Below are positions 50,662-60,401 of a stretch of 64,000 nt of DNA, one piece after another. The stretch comes from Crossiella sp. CA-258035 (GTDB taxonomy: Bacteria > Actinomycetota > Actinomycetes > Mycobacteriales > Pseudonocardiaceae): contig NZ_CP116413.1 in the NCBI RefSeq assembly GCF_030064675.1, forward strand, positions 5,302,001 through 5,366,000, written 5' to 3'. The first letter of the stretch is position 1. Every line of letters begins with the position of its first letter. Under the pieces are notes generated by a model. It saw only the letters and a list, made by a program, of their open reading frames with translations, had not been told where the DNA came from and did not search any database. The translations under genes were made by a program, and so were the position numbers.

Positions 50662-51204
50662 TCAGTCCCGGAACAGCTCCGCCGCCGCGCACACCCGCAC
50701 CGTGCCGCCGGGATGGATGCCGGTGCTGAGGATCCGGTTGTGCCGGTTGACGATCTGCTCCGCGCTCAGGCCCGCATCGGGGTCACCCTCGGCGGCCGGG
50801 GCGTGGCCGTCGGCGACCAGCAGCACGTCCAGGCCGTGGCTCAGCGCGGACCGGGCGGTGGCGTCCACGCAGTAGTCGGTGGCCACGCCGGTCAGCACCA
50901 CGGTGTCCACACCTCGCTCGGCGAGCAGGGCCGCGAGATCGGTGCGGTAGAAGGCATCCGTGGCGGTCTTGGGGACGTCCAGGTCCGTCGGCTCCAGGCC
51001 CAGGCGCGCGCTCAGCCTGCTGCCCGGCGACTCGGGGTCGAACAGCGTGCCGAGGTCGCCGGTCTGCCGCAACGCGATCACCGGCACGCCCCGGTCGCGG
51101 GCGGTGCGCGCCAGCACGGCGATCCGGTCGGCCAGTGCCGCCCCGCGCCAGATGAGCGGGATCAGCACCTCCTGCATGTCCACGATCAGCAGCGCCGGCC
51201 TCAT
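50662..51204 (-). CDS. Isochorismatase-family cysteine hydrolase
   Basis: A 180-residue hydrolase. The catalytic triad of the family is visible: Asp in LLIVDMQEVLIP, Lys in DVPKTATDAFY and Cys in GVATDYCVDATARSA. Members cleave isochorismate, nicotinamide, N-carbamoyl amides and similar compounds; this one resembles the nicotinamidase-related group. Its ATG overlaps the MerR stop (ATGA), so it is cotranscribed with that regulator. Confidence 0.88.
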   Translation of the reverse strand: MRPALLIVDMQEVLIPLIWRGAALADRIAVLARTARDRGVPVIALRQTGDLGTLFDPESPGSRLSARLGLEPTDLDVPKTATDAFYRTDLAALLAERGVDTVVLTGVATDYCVDATARSALSHGLDVLLVADGHAPAAEGDPDAGLSAEQIVNRHNRILSTGIHPGGTVRVCAAAELFRD

Positions 51205-51938
51205 GTCCGGGCCGCCGGTGCCGCGGCCGTCCGGCGGCGGTGGTCCAGTTCGGCGAGGATGCGTTGCCAGGTCGGGGATGCCTCGGTGACCCGGGAGAAG
51301 GCGAACCGGGTGTGGTCCACCTCGGCGGCGTCGTGTTCATGTTCGAGCTCCCAGGCGTAGAGCTCCTCGATGAACTCGTCCACCCGGGGATCGTCCGGCT
51401 CCCAGCCGAGCGACTCGTCGCAGCGCAGGAACAGGCGCACTGTCTCCGGGTCCTCGAAGCTGGCCTTCTTGGCCGCCGCCCACCGCGGCAGCGCCGCCGG
51501 GTCCACCGCCTGCAACAGGATCCAGGTGTCGCGTTCCAGCCGCAGCGTGCGCTCGCTGACTCCGAGGGCGCGCATCCGGTCCAGGTTGGCGACCACCTCC
51601 GGCGGCAGCACCAGGCCGTCGCCGCTGGCCAGTGCGGCGATCCGGCGGCGGTGCTCGGCGAGCTGGTCCATCTTGCGCCGCAGCTCCGCGTCGATCTCGG
51701 CCACGGCCTCGGCGAACTCGGCTGGCTGGGCGTGCCGCAGCGCGTCGATGCGGGCCAGCGGCACCCCGGCCTCGGCCAGGGTCTTGATCCGGATCAGGTC
51801 CACCGCCGCCTGCGCCGGGTAGCGGCGGTAGCCGGAGGAGTCCCGTTCGGGCTCGGGCAGCAGGCCGACCTGGTGGTAGTGCCGGACCGCGCGCACGGTC
51901 ACGCCCGCGGTGGCCGCGAGCTGGCTGATGGTGAGCAC
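51201..51938 (-). CDS. MerR-family regulator
   Basis: A 245-residue regulator. MerR winged helix at the N-terminus (LTISQLAATAGVTVRAVRHYHQVGLLPEPERDSSGYRRY; core VRHYHQVGLLPEP), then a coiled-coil (about 75-115) and a helical C-terminal effector domain without obvious metal-binding Cys. GTG start at 51938. Divergent from the phosphatase pair and coupled to isochorismatase. Confidence 0.88.
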   Translation of the reverse strand: MLTISQLAATAGVTVRAVRHYHQVGLLPEPERDSSGYRRYPAQAAVDLIRIKTLAEAGVPLARIDALRHAQPAEFAEAVAEIDAELRRKMDQLAEHRRRIAALASGDGLVLPPEVVANLDRMRALGVSERTLRLERDTWILLQAVDPAALPRWAAAKKASFEDPETVRLFLRCDESLGWEPDDPRVDEFIEELYAWELEHEHDAAEVDHTRFAFSRVTEASPTWQRILAELDHRRRTAAAPAART

Positions 51939-52006
51939 CGGCCCAAGTCTAGCGGCCGGTGGCCCGCGCACTGTGGGAAGTCACAGCCCTCGCGCAGGCC
52001 GATTGA

Positions 52007-52032
52007 CTTTAGTAAAGACTGCTTCCTAACCT
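52007..52032 (+). promoter_or_regulatory. Promoter region of the phosphatase pair with CTTTA-G-TAAAG palindrome
   Basis: A perfect 5+1+5 palindrome, CTTTAGTAAAG (52007-52017), precedes a TAACCT -10-like element (52027-52032) six bases before the ATG, so the message may be leaderless. The palindrome could be a site for the divergent MerR protein or another regulator. Confidence 0.35.
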
Positions 52033-52038
52033 CGGAGA

Positions 52039-53619
52039 ATGCGCGATCCAGCCGCTCGACCCCGCCTCGCGGAGCGGTACGAGCACTCCCGCCGCGGCAT
52101 CCTCCGGCTCGGCGCCGTGGGCGGTGCCGCGCTGGCCACCGGCGGCCTGCTGGCGCCCAACGCCGCCGCGTCCACCACCTTCACCGCGCCTGCCCTGCTG
52201 CTCAACGCGCCCACGGTGCCCGGGTCGGCCCTGCGCCCCTTCGGACGGCACCTGGCGTTCGGCGCGGACCCCGCTCGGACCGTCGTGGTGTCCTGGCAGA
52301 CCCCGGCCAGGGTGACCGCGCCCTACCTCCGATTCGGCACCGTGGCAGGGGAGTTCGGCTCTCCGGTGCCTGCCGAGGTGCGTGCGCTGACCAGTGATCT
52401 GGCCTGGCAGAAGCCGGATCACACGTTCTCGCCGCACCTCGGCAAAGCCATCACCCAGTACTACCACCACGTCCGGCTGGACAACCTGCTGCCCGACACC
52501 ACCTACTACTACGTCCTCGGCCACCAGGGCTACGACCCGCTCACCAGCGGGCGGCTCGGCGAGATCGCCACCTTCCGCACCGCGCCGACCCCGGCGAGCA
52601 CCGCCGCGTTCTCCTTCACCGCCTTCGGCGACCAGGGGGTCGGCTACAACGCGCTGGCCACCAACAGCCTGGTCGCCGACCTCGGCCCGGAGTTCCACCT
52701 GGCCATGGGCGATATGAGCTACGCGCTCAACGGCGAGGGCGGGCACCCGGAGGAGGACATCTACGACGCGCGCAAGTGGGACTCCTTCTTCGCGCAGAAC
52801 GAGCCCATCGCCGCCGAGGTGCCGTGGATGGTCGCGCTGGGCAACCACGAGATGGAGGGCTGGTACGACAACCACGGCTACGGCGGCATGCGGGCCCGGT
52901 TCAGCATGCCGGACAACGCCTGGGACGGCTCCACCTGCATCTACTCCTGGCGGTACCAGAACGTCGGCCTGATCAGCCTGGACGGCAACGACATCTGCTA
53001 CAACAGCCCGTCCAACCTGGACTACACCGAGGGCAAGCAGCTCAAGTGGCTCGGGGCGCAGCTGGCCAAGTTCCGCGGCGACCCCACGATCGACTTCATC
53101 GTGGTCTACTGCCACCAGTGCACCTACTCCACTTCGGACTCCAACGGCGCTGAGCTTGGCGCGCAACAGAAGTGGGCCCCGCTGTTCGACCGGTACCAGG
53201 TGGACCTGGTGCTCAACGGGCACAACCACGTCTACGAGCGCACCGACCCGATCCGCGCGGGCAAGGGCACCAGGCAGGCCGCGATCCGCAGCACGGTCAA
53301 CCCGGTCAAGGACGGCACCACCTACATCACCGCCGGTGGCGGCGGCGAGAGCGTCAACAAGTGGACCGACCGCTCGATCGAGGACTCCTACCTCGGCCAC
53401 GTCCGGGACGCCACCGCCACCATGCGGCTGGACCAGGAGAACGGGCCGACCGAGAAGATCAAGGTGGGCTGGTCCCGGGTGCGCTACCGCGGCTACAGCC
53501 TGGTCGCGGTGGACGTGACCCCGGCCAAGGACGGCGCGCCCGCGCAGCTGAAGGTTCGCGCACTCACCGAGACCGGCAAGCTGGTCGACGAGATCACCAT
53601 GCGGAGAAGCAATGTCTGA
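52039..53619 (+). CDS. Tat-exported purple acid phosphatase-like metallophosphoesterase
   Basis: A 526-residue exported enzyme: Tat signal (SRRGILRLGAVGGAALATGG), an N-terminal fibronectin-like purple-acid-phosphatase domain (about 65-185), then the metallophosphoesterase core. All five metal blocks are intact: GDQG (Asp198), GDMSY (Asp225), GNHE (Asn269), YCHQ (His359) and GHNH (His395, His397). It should hydrolyse phosphomonoesters outside the cell with a dinuclear metal centre. The second copy follows with an 8-bp overlap. It may scavenge phosphate from plant or soil organics. Confidence 0.88.
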   Translation: MRDPAARPRLAERYEHSRRGILRLGAVGGAALATGGLLAPNAAASTTFTAPALLLNAPTVPGSALRPFGRHLAFGADPARTVVVSWQTPARVTAPYLRFGTVAGEFGSPVPAEVRALTSDLAWQKPDHTFSPHLGKAITQYYHHVRLDNLLPDTTYYYVLGHQGYDPLTSGRLGEIATFRTAPTPASTAAFSFTAFGDQGVGYNALATNSLVADLGPEFHLAMGDMSYALNGEGGHPEEDIYDARKWDSFFAQNEPIAAEVPWMVALGNHEMEGWYDNHGYGGMRARFSMPDNAWDGSTCIYSWRYQNVGLISLDGNDICYNSPSNLDYTEGKQLKWLGAQLAKFRGDPTIDFIVVYCHQCTYSTSDSNGAELGAQQKWAPLFDRYQVDLVLNGHNHVYERTDPIRAGKGTRQAAIRSTVNPVKDGTTYITAGGGGESVNKWTDRSIEDSYLGHVRDATATMRLDQENGPTEKIKVGWSRVRYRGYSLVAVDVTPAKDGAPAQLKVRALTETGKLVDEITMRRSNV

Positions 53620-55123
53620 GCCACGGCAGGAAGCCCGGTACTCGCGCCGGTCGCTGTTCCGGGCAGGCGCCATGGGCGGTGCGGTGGTCACCGCGGGCAC
53701 GCTGCTGCCCGCCGCCGCGACGGCGGCCGCGGCCCAGCGGCTGCGCCCGCTGGGACGGCACCTCGCTTACGGCGCGGACCCGTCCAGGCAGGTGGTGATC
53801 TCCTGGCAGGAACTGGGCGCGGTGACCCGCCCGTACGTCCGGATCGCCACCACAGCGGGAAAGTTCGGACCACCGATCGCCGCTGAGGCCCGCAAACTCG
53901 ACAGCGAGCTGGCCTGGCAGCAGTCCGAACACGACTTCCCGCCGCACGCGCCCGCCACCATGAGCCAGCACTACCTGCACGTCCGGCTCACCGACCTCTC
54001 CCCTGCCACCACCTACTTCTACGTGGTGGGCCACCAGGACTACGACCCCACCACCAGCGGCCGCCCCGGCGAGATCGCCACCTTCCGCACCGCCCCGGCC
54101 GTCGGCAGCACCGAGCCGTTCACCTTCACCGCCTTCGGTGACCAGGGCGTCGGCTACAACGCACGCCGGGCCAACAGCCAGCTCGCCGACCTCGCCCCGG
54201 CCTTCACCCTCGGCCTCGGCAACCTGAGCTACGCCATCACCGCGGGCACCGCGGGGGTGGAAGGCGGGCACACGGACACCGACGAGTACGACGCGGCCCG
54301 GTGGGACTCCTACTTCGCGCAGAACGAGATCGTCGCCGCGGGCACCCCGTGGATGGTCGCGCTCGGCAACCACGAGATGGAGGACTGGTACTCCGCCAAC
54401 GGTTACGGCGGGTTCAAGGCGCGGTTCACCATGCCGGACAACGCCTGGAACGGCGCCACCGGCATCTACTCCTGGCGCTACCAGAACGTCGGCCTGATCA
54501 GCCTGGACGGCAACGACATCTGCTACCGCAACACCGCCAACTACGACCACACCAAGGGCAAGCAGCTGAAGTGGCTGGACGCCCAGCTCGGCAAGTTCCG
54601 CGCCGACCGCACGGTCGAGTTCGTCGTGGTCTACCTGCACCACGCGCCGTACTCCACCGCCGACGCCGGTGGCGCGGAAAGCGCGGCCCAGCAGAAGTGG
54701 GCCCCGCTGTTCGACAAGCACAAGGTCGACCTGGTGCTCAACGCGCACAACCGCCTGTACGAGCGCACCGACCCGATCCGCGCGGGCAAGGGCACCAAGC
54801 AGGTCAAGCCGAAGGGCACGGTGGTCCCGGCCACGGACGGCACCACCTACATCACCGCCGGTGGCGGCGGGCAGGGGCTGGACAAGTTCTACCGGGACGC
54901 GCCGGAGAGCTACCTCGGCCACGAGGACAACAGCGGCTCGCCGACGATGAAGTGCTTCAAGAAGAACAGCGCCAGCCACACCGACACCAAGGTCGGCTGG
55001 TCCCGGGTGCGCTACCGCGGGTACGGCCTGGTGGCGGTCGAGGTGGCGCCGGCGCGGATGACGGTGCGGGCGCTCGCCGAGGACGGCACGCTGATCGACG
55101 AGATCACGGTGCGCCGCGGCTGA
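53612..55123 (+). CDS. Tandem purple acid phosphatase paralogue with altered metal ligands
   Basis: A 503-residue Tat-exported paralogue (SRRSLFRAGAMGG) of the preceding protein, collinear over its length. Three metal blocks remain (GDQG with Asp177, GNHE with Asn253, YLHH with His343), but the bridging Asp has become Asn204 (GNLSY) and the last His has become Arg381 (NAHNRLYER, normally GHNH). Both residues are ligands in purple acid phosphatases, so the dinuclear site is probably impaired. The gene is otherwise undamaged, which suggests a kept non-catalytic or altered role. Confidence 0.87.
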   Translation: MSEPRQEARYSRRSLFRAGAMGGAVVTAGTLLPAAATAAAAQRLRPLGRHLAYGADPSRQVVISWQELGAVTRPYVRIATTAGKFGPPIAAEARKLDSELAWQQSEHDFPPHAPATMSQHYLHVRLTDLSPATTYFYVVGHQDYDPTTSGRPGEIATFRTAPAVGSTEPFTFTAFGDQGVGYNARRANSQLADLAPAFTLGLGNLSYAITAGTAGVEGGHTDTDEYDAARWDSYFAQNEIVAAGTPWMVALGNHEMEDWYSANGYGGFKARFTMPDNAWNGATGIYSWRYQNVGLISLDGNDICYRNTANYDHTKGKQLKWLDAQLGKFRADRTVEFVVVYLHHAPYSTADAGGAESAAQQKWAPLFDKHKVDLVLNAHNRLYERTDPIRAGKGTKQVKPKGTVVPATDGTTYITAGGGGQGLDKFYRDAPESYLGHEDNSGSPTMKCFKKNSASHTDTKVGWSRVRYRGYGLVAVEVAPARMTVRALAEDGTLIDEITVRRG

Positions 55124-55187
55124 ACACCGGGGCGGCACCTGGTGTACTTCCCGGACAAGGGCGTACGGGTTCGGGAGGGGTGGCGCA

Positions 55188-55958
55188 GTGGTTGAGCGCA
55201 GAGGGGTGCTGGTCACCGGGGCGTCGCGGGGCATCGGCAGGGCGGTGGCGGTGGCCTTCGCCGGCGCGGGTGAGCGGGTGGCCGTGCACAGCACCAGGGC
55301 GCACGAGGACGCCGAGGCGACCCTGGCCGCGCTGCCGGGCGAGGGGCACGCGCTGGTGACCGGTGATCTCGGTGATCCGGTTGCCGCACAACGGATCGCC
55401 GCGGACGCGGTGGCCGCGCTGGGCCGGGTGGACGTGCTGGTCAACAACGCCGCCGTGGCTCCCACCGCGGCCAACCGGCACGACCCCGCCGAGGTCGGCT
55501 ACCCGGACTGGGTGGCCGCCTGGCGGCAGATGATCGAGGTCAACCTGCTGGGCGCGGCCAACGTTTCCTGGGCGGTGGCCCGCCACCTCATCGACCGCGG
55601 CGCGCCGGGCAACATCGTCAACATCGGCTCACGCGGCGCCTTCCGCGGCGAGCCCGCCCACCCGGCCTACGGCGCGAGCAAGGCCGCGCTGCACGCCCTG
55701 GGCCAGTCGCTGGCGGTGGCGCTGGCGCTACACGGGATCGCGGTGACCTCGGTCGCGCCGGGGTTCGTCGCCACCGAGCGGCAGCAGGCCAAGCTCGGTG
55801 GCGAGAAGGGGGACGCGCTGCGCCGGGAGAGCCCGTTCGGCCGGGTCGGCACGCCCGAGGAGGTCGCGCACACCGTGCTGCACCTGGCCGCGCCGGAGTC
55901 GGCCTGGGCGTCCGGGACGATCGTGGATCTCAACGGGGCTTCGTACCTGTGGTCCTAG
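55188..55958 (+). CDS. Short-chain dehydrogenase/reductase
   Basis: A 256-residue classical SDR. Cofactor motif TGASRGIG near 10, NNAAV after strand 4 and the catalytic Tyr-Lys in HPAYGASKAAL are present, with Ser in NIGSRGAF. GTG start with GGGAGGGG. The substrate is unknown. Its TAG stop shares CTAG with the stop of the converging GH115 gene, so the two 3' ends overlap by four bases. Confidence 0.9.
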   Translation: MVERRGVLVTGASRGIGRAVAVAFAGAGERVAVHSTRAHEDAEATLAALPGEGHALVTGDLGDPVAAQRIAADAVAALGRVDVLVNNAAVAPTAANRHDPAEVGYPDWVAAWRQMIEVNLLGAANVSWAVARHLIDRGAPGNIVNIGSRGAFRGEPAHPAYGASKAALHALGQSLAVALALHGIAVTSVAPGFVATERQQAKLGGEKGDALRRESPFGRVGTPEEVAHTVLHLAAPESAWASGTIVDLNGASYLWS

Positions 55959-58900
55959 AGACGCAGGCTCTCCGGTGGGCCGAGGTAGCTGGGGCGCAGC
56001 CCGCCGGTGTCGACGATGAGGTGTTGCAGCACCACGGTCGGATCGACCATCCACACCGTGAGCAGGTGCGGCCCGGGCTCGGCGATGAGGTGCCGGGTGG
56101 CGATGCGGTGCACGTTGTCCGAGGTGGCGCGGGCCCACTGGCGGTTCATGGTCATGTCGTCGCTGCCGGTGGCGGTGGTGGTGTTGACCACCTGCGGTCG
56201 CTCCCCGTCGAAGCCGACCGCGTAGCGCGGACCGCTGCCCGGCAGCACGTTGCACCGCGGCGACAGGTAGGCCCACACCGTCACGGGGCCGGTGGTGAAC
56301 AGCGTCATCCGGTATTCGAGGCGCGGTCCCGCGCCCACGGCCTGGCTCGGCGCGGTGACCGGGAACGGGGTCATCCCGGCGCCGGTCCGGCCCAGGTCCG
56401 GGATGCGCCGCCATGTCGCGGCCGCGGTGCCGATGTTGGCCGAGCAGTGCTCCGCCGACATCGAGACGTGGCCACCGGCCTCGATGAAGCCGCGCCGCCA
56501 CGCCGCTGGTAGCTCGAGGTTGGCGATGACGGCCTGCACGGTTACCTGCCGTCCAGCGCCGGAAACTGTTATCGGCACACGGGTTGTGCCCTTCGGCGCT
56601 CGCGCCCAGTCCACCCGCACGGCCAGCCGCAGCTCGGTGGTCACCTTGCCGCCCCTGGGTTCGACCAGCAGCCAGGGCGCGCCCGTGGTCACCGTGCAGT
56701 GGAACGGGGTGCTGCCGCGGTTGAACACGTCGAGGTACTGCCCCGGCGTGGTCTGGAACGGGCTGAACTCCGGCAGCACGGGGTTTCCTGGCGCGGCGGG
56801 CCACCAGCGTTCGTCGCCGTCGACGGCGACCCCCAGTTCGGCCTCGGCGGGCAGCGTGAGCCTGCGCACCGGCGGGAAGACCTCGTCCGGCAGCGCGATG
56901 TGGTCGCGTTCCGGTTGCTGCCACGGCGCGTCCGGGCCGTAACGGGCGATGTCGCCGTACCCGATGTGCGGCTGGGTCTGGAATCCCCGCCACTTCCCAC
57001 CGGCGATCCCGGTGTTGTACCGCTCGGCCAGCGCCTGGTCCCGTGCGAAGTGGGCCTCGGTGACGGCGGCCAGCTCGTTGGCCGAGGCCCGGCCCTGGGC
57101 GGCGTGCAGCAGGTTGGTGAACTCCGCGCGGCGCAGGGCGTACAGGTTGGCCGAGGCCAGGACCGGGTAGCCGACCAGCTCGAAGTAGGCGTCCCGGTGG
57201 GCCGGGGGCACCCGGGCGGCGAGCCGTTCGGCGCGGGCGGCCAGGTCCTGCCACTGCTCGGTGACGGTGTCCAGCTCGCGGTAGTGCACCAGGCTGAACG
57301 GACTCGCCTGATCGTCGTAAACGACGGCGGCGGGGTCGGTCGCCGGGTCCAGGGTGATCCGCCGGTTGAGCAGCTCCGGCTTGCGACGGGACTGCAACGA
57401 CCCGTAGCTGTGCATCACCTCGGCCACCTCGGCCGCCAGTCCCCGGCCGAAGTTCCCCCCGGCGAACTGACGCTCCCATGTGGACAGTCGCGCCAGCGGC
57501 CACGCGTGCGGATCCCACGCGTAGTCCAGGAAGAACTGCAACGGCAGCTCGTTGCCCTTCATGTCCCCGACGTTGACCACCCAGAGCCGGTCGGTGCCGT
57601 GCGCCATGGCCTGGTGCAGCTGTTCCCAGGTGTTGGCCAGCAGGGTGGTGTCCACCCACTTGTAGTTGCGGCCCAGCCCCACGTAGTCGAAGTGGTAGTA
57701 CAGCCCGTACCCGCCCGCACGCGGCGGAAGCTTGGGATCGGGGTGCTTGCGGATGTTGCCCCAGTTGTCGTCGGTGAACACCACGGTCACGTCGTCCGGC
57801 GGGCGCAAACCCTTGTCCCAGTAGCGCTGGACCTCCTTGTAGAGGGTCCAGACCTGCGGCACGGTGGTCACGTCCCGGCCGGTCTCGCGGGCCAGGATCT
57901 CCCGCTCCGCCGCCAGGATCTCCCGCATCAGCTCGATGCCGTCGCCGTCGGGCAGGCGGGTGTCGCCGTTGCCGCGCATGCCGATGGTGACCACGCCCTC
58001 GAAGTCCTCGCGCACCATCCGGCGGATGCCGTCAGCCCAGTACGCCTTGACCGCGCCGGCGTTGCGCCGGAAGCTCCACTCCCCGGTGCCGCCGTAGGGA
58101 TCCCGCCCGGGGGTGACGATCTTGCCGTCCTGGTCGCGCACGGCGGGCACGGCATGCCGGTTCCACTCCTCGATGCCGCGCATCATGGGCGCCTCGTGCG
58201 AGGTGCCGATGACCACGCCGTACTCCTTGGCCATGGCGTGGTTGCCGGGGTCGTCCTCGGCGAAGGCGCGTCCCCACACCGCGGGCCAGAGGTAGTTGGC
58301 GCGCAGCCGCAGCATCGTCTCGAAGACCTTGGCGTAGAAGTGCCGGTTGAACCCGCCGGGGTGGCCAGGTGCCAGGCCGGGTCCGAAGTAGGCGGGTGCC
58401 CAGGTGCCCAGTGCCGGGTTCTCGTCGTTGATGAAGAACCCGCGGTACTTCACCACCGGCGTGCCCAGGCTCTGCCGTTGCGGCCGCACGTGCAGTTCGG
58501 CGGCCCGGACCGGCGGCACGTCGGCCCACCAGTACCACGGCGAGACGCCGATCCGCCGGGACAGCTCGTAGACGCCGTAGATCACCCCGCGCTGGTCGCT
58601 GCCGGTGAGCACCAGCCGGCCGCCGACCACCTGGCTCAGCGAGGTCTCCCACGCCCCTGCGATGCCGGTGACGTCCAACCGTTGGGCCGCAACGAGTTCA
58701 TCCACCAGCGGACTGCGGCCGATGGTGCCGATCAGCACCACCGGGCCGGGCGGGATCCGGTCGGTCACCAGTTCGGGCCGGATGCCGGTGACCCGTTCGA
58801 CATCGGCCTGGAGGTCGGCGGCCACCCGGCGCACCCCGGGCGCATCCGCCGAGCTGACCACCAGCGTCGCGGCCTTTCCCTTCGCCACCAAGGGAAAGCG

Positions 58901-59032
58901 GCCGCCACCGCGCTGCGCGGTGACGTACTCCTCGGTTCCGGCCGAGGCCACGCCGGGGCTGAGCGCGCTGCCGGCGGCCAGCGCCGTGAGCAGCCCGAGG
59001 AAGTCCCTGCGCCGCACGCCTTCGGCCGTCAT
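55955..59032 (-). CDS. Exported GH115 alpha-glucuronidase
   Basis: A 1,025-residue enzyme of family GH115, which removes (4-O-methyl-)glucuronic acid from internal xylose units of glucuronoxylan. Tat-like signal (RRRDFLGLLTALAAGSAL). The family core is seen in YRGFFINDENPAL, RLRANYLWPAVWG, VVIGTSHEAPMMR, WTLYKEVQRYWDKG and VFTDDNWGN. The C-terminal beta-rich part extends from about 650. The ATG overlaps the SGNH esterase stop (ATGA), so it is the second gene of a two-gene operon. Confidence 0.92.
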   Translation of the reverse strand: MTAEGVRRRDFLGLLTALAAGSALSPGVASAGTEEYVTAQRGGGRFPLVAKGKAATLVVSSADAPGVRRVAADLQADVERVTGIRPELVTDRIPPGPVVLIGTIGRSPLVDELVAAQRLDVTGIAGAWETSLSQVVGGRLVLTGSDQRGVIYGVYELSRRIGVSPWYWWADVPPVRAAELHVRPQRQSLGTPVVKYRGFFINDENPALGTWAPAYFGPGLAPGHPGGFNRHFYAKVFETMLRLRANYLWPAVWGRAFAEDDPGNHAMAKEYGVVIGTSHEAPMMRGIEEWNRHAVPAVRDQDGKIVTPGRDPYGGTGEWSFRRNAGAVKAYWADGIRRMVREDFEGVVTIGMRGNGDTRLPDGDGIELMREILAAEREILARETGRDVTTVPQVWTLYKEVQRYWDKGLRPPDDVTVVFTDDNWGNIRKHPDPKLPPRAGGYGLYYHFDYVGLGRNYKWVDTTLLANTWEQLHQAMAHGTDRLWVVNVGDMKGNELPLQFFLDYAWDPHAWPLARLSTWERQFAGGNFGRGLAAEVAEVMHSYGSLQSRRKPELLNRRITLDPATDPAAVVYDDQASPFSLVHYRELDTVTEQWQDLAARAERLAARVPPAHRDAYFELVGYPVLASANLYALRRAEFTNLLHAAQGRASANELAAVTEAHFARDQALAERYNTGIAGGKWRGFQTQPHIGYGDIARYGPDAPWQQPERDHIALPDEVFPPVRRLTLPAEAELGVAVDGDERWWPAAPGNPVLPEFSPFQTTPGQYLDVFNRGSTPFHCTVTTGAPWLLVEPRGGKVTTELRLAVRVDWARAPKGTTRVPITVSGAGRQVTVQAVIANLELPAAWRRGFIEAGGHVSMSAEHCSANIGTAAATWRRIPDLGRTGAGMTPFPVTAPSQAVGAGPRLEYRMTLFTTGPVTVWAYLSPRCNVLPGSGPRYAVGFDGERPQVVNTTTATGSDDMTMNRQWARATSDNVHRIATRHLIAEPGPHLLTVWMVDPTVVLQHLIVDTGGLRPSYLGPPESLRL

Positions 59033-60342
59033 CGCAGGCTCCCGTTCAGGCCGGTGAACAGGCGTTCCGGCACGGCGTTGGCCAGCGCCTGGTAACCGGC
59101 CGGGTTGAGGTGCAGGTGGTCGCCGGTGTCGTAGGCGGGCAGCAGGGTGGACGCATCGCGCGGGTCCCGGACCGCCCGGTCCAGGTCCAGGACCGCGTCG
59201 AAGCGGTTGCTGGTGCGGACCCAGTCGTTGACCCGCTGGCGGGTGGCCTCGCGGAGGTTGCCGGGGTCGTCGTAGCTGGAGCCGCCGAAGGGCAGCAGGG
59301 TCGCCCCGTACACCCGGATGCCCTGGGCGTGCGACTGGATGATGATCTGGTCGTAGGCGGCGATCAGCTCCTGGGACAGCTGTTGCTGCGCCTGCTCGGT
59401 GAGTGCGGAACCGCCGATGTCGTTGATCCCCTCGAACAGCACCAGCCAGGCGACCCCGCTGTGCGCCAGCACATCCCGGTCCAGCCGGGACAGCGCGCTG
59501 GGGCCGATGCCGTGGTTGAGCACGCGGTTGCCGCCCGCGGCCTGGTTGAGCACCGCGACCGCGGCCGTGGCCGGGTTGGCCTGCAACCGGGCGAGCAGCC
59601 GGTCCGGCCAGCGGTTGTTCACGTTGTGAGTGGAACCGCGGCCGTCGGTCAGCGAGTCGCCGACGACCGCCACGGCCGCGGCGGAGGCCCCCGACCAGAC
59701 CTCGATCCCGCTGAGCAGGTACCAGCGGTCGGTGGCGGTCGGCCGGGTCAGCTCATCGGCCATGACCTGGTTGCCCGCCGCCAGGTGCGAGGTGGTGCGG
59801 GAACCGGGGTGAGCGGTGACCGAGTTCGCCGCCAGCCCCTGCGCCAGGTGCGCGGTCACGGCCAGGTTGGCCTGGGCGGCCAGTGGGAAGTCCAGCGGAT
59901 CGGACACCGCCTGCGCGCCCTGCTGCACGATGGTCGACGCCTTGCCCTGGAAGGTCACCGGCCGCACGGAGCCTGCCTGGACAGCGCTTACCCCGGCCGC
60001 GCCGCCCTGCGGCAGCGCCACCGACACCGCGGCGATCGGCAGGGCCGCGGCGCCGAAGGCGTTGGAGAACCGCAGTCGGATCCGGGTGCCGCCGAGGGAG
60101 GCGTGCACGGTCTGGCGCAGCGTGGCGTTGGCCATCACCACCCCGTCCTGGGTGAACGGCGGCGGCAGGTCGGCGGTGGCGGCCAGCTGCGGCATGGCGG
60201 TCCAGGTGTGCACCCAGTGCGCGCCCGCGCGGTCCGGCCTGGTCGCGGCGGCTCCCGAGGAGGTGGCCAGTACCAGGGCGAGCACGGCCAGCACGAGTGC
60301 GGCGGGTCTGCCCCGGCGGGGGCGGGCGGCGAAGGGGTACAA
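59029..60342 (-). CDS. Secreted SGNH/GDSL-family esterase
   Basis: A 437-residue exported hydrolase (signal ALVLAVLALVLATSSGAAA). An N-terminal beta-sandwich (about 40-215) leads to the SGNH domain with Ser in VVGDSLTDGRG, Gly-Asn-type block GINDIGG and catalytic Asp-His in DTGDHLHLNPAGY. Such proteins include acetylxylan and rhamnogalacturonan esterases; co-transcription with GH115 favours xylan deacetylation. The upstream GAAACTTTC motif supports that reading. Confidence 0.87.
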   Translation of the reverse strand: MYPFAARPRRGRPAALVLAVLALVLATSSGAAATRPDRAGAHWVHTWTAMPQLAATADLPPPFTQDGVVMANATLRQTVHASLGGTRIRLRFSNAFGAAALPIAAVSVALPQGGAAGVSAVQAGSVRPVTFQGKASTIVQQGAQAVSDPLDFPLAAQANLAVTAHLAQGLAANSVTAHPGSRTTSHLAAGNQVMADELTRPTATDRWYLLSGIEVWSGASAAAVAVVGDSLTDGRGSTHNVNNRWPDRLLARLQANPATAAVAVLNQAAGGNRVLNHGIGPSALSRLDRDVLAHSGVAWLVLFEGINDIGGSALTEQAQQQLSQELIAAYDQIIIQSHAQGIRVYGATLLPFGGSSYDDPGNLREATRQRVNDWVRTSNRFDAVLDLDRAVRDPRDASTLLPAYDTGDHLHLNPAGYQALANAVPERLFTGLNGSLR

Positions 60343-60401
60343 GGACAGCTCCTTCCGGGCCGGGAGACCGAATGTAGGGAGCGCCCATCAGACGTAACAA
60401 C

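Noticed and set aside
55181-55200. tRNA-like D-arm text (GCGC-AGTGGTTGA-GCGC) at the SDR start
   Set aside because: No anticodon or T-arm pairing follows; the bases are the ribosome site and first codons of the SDR gene.
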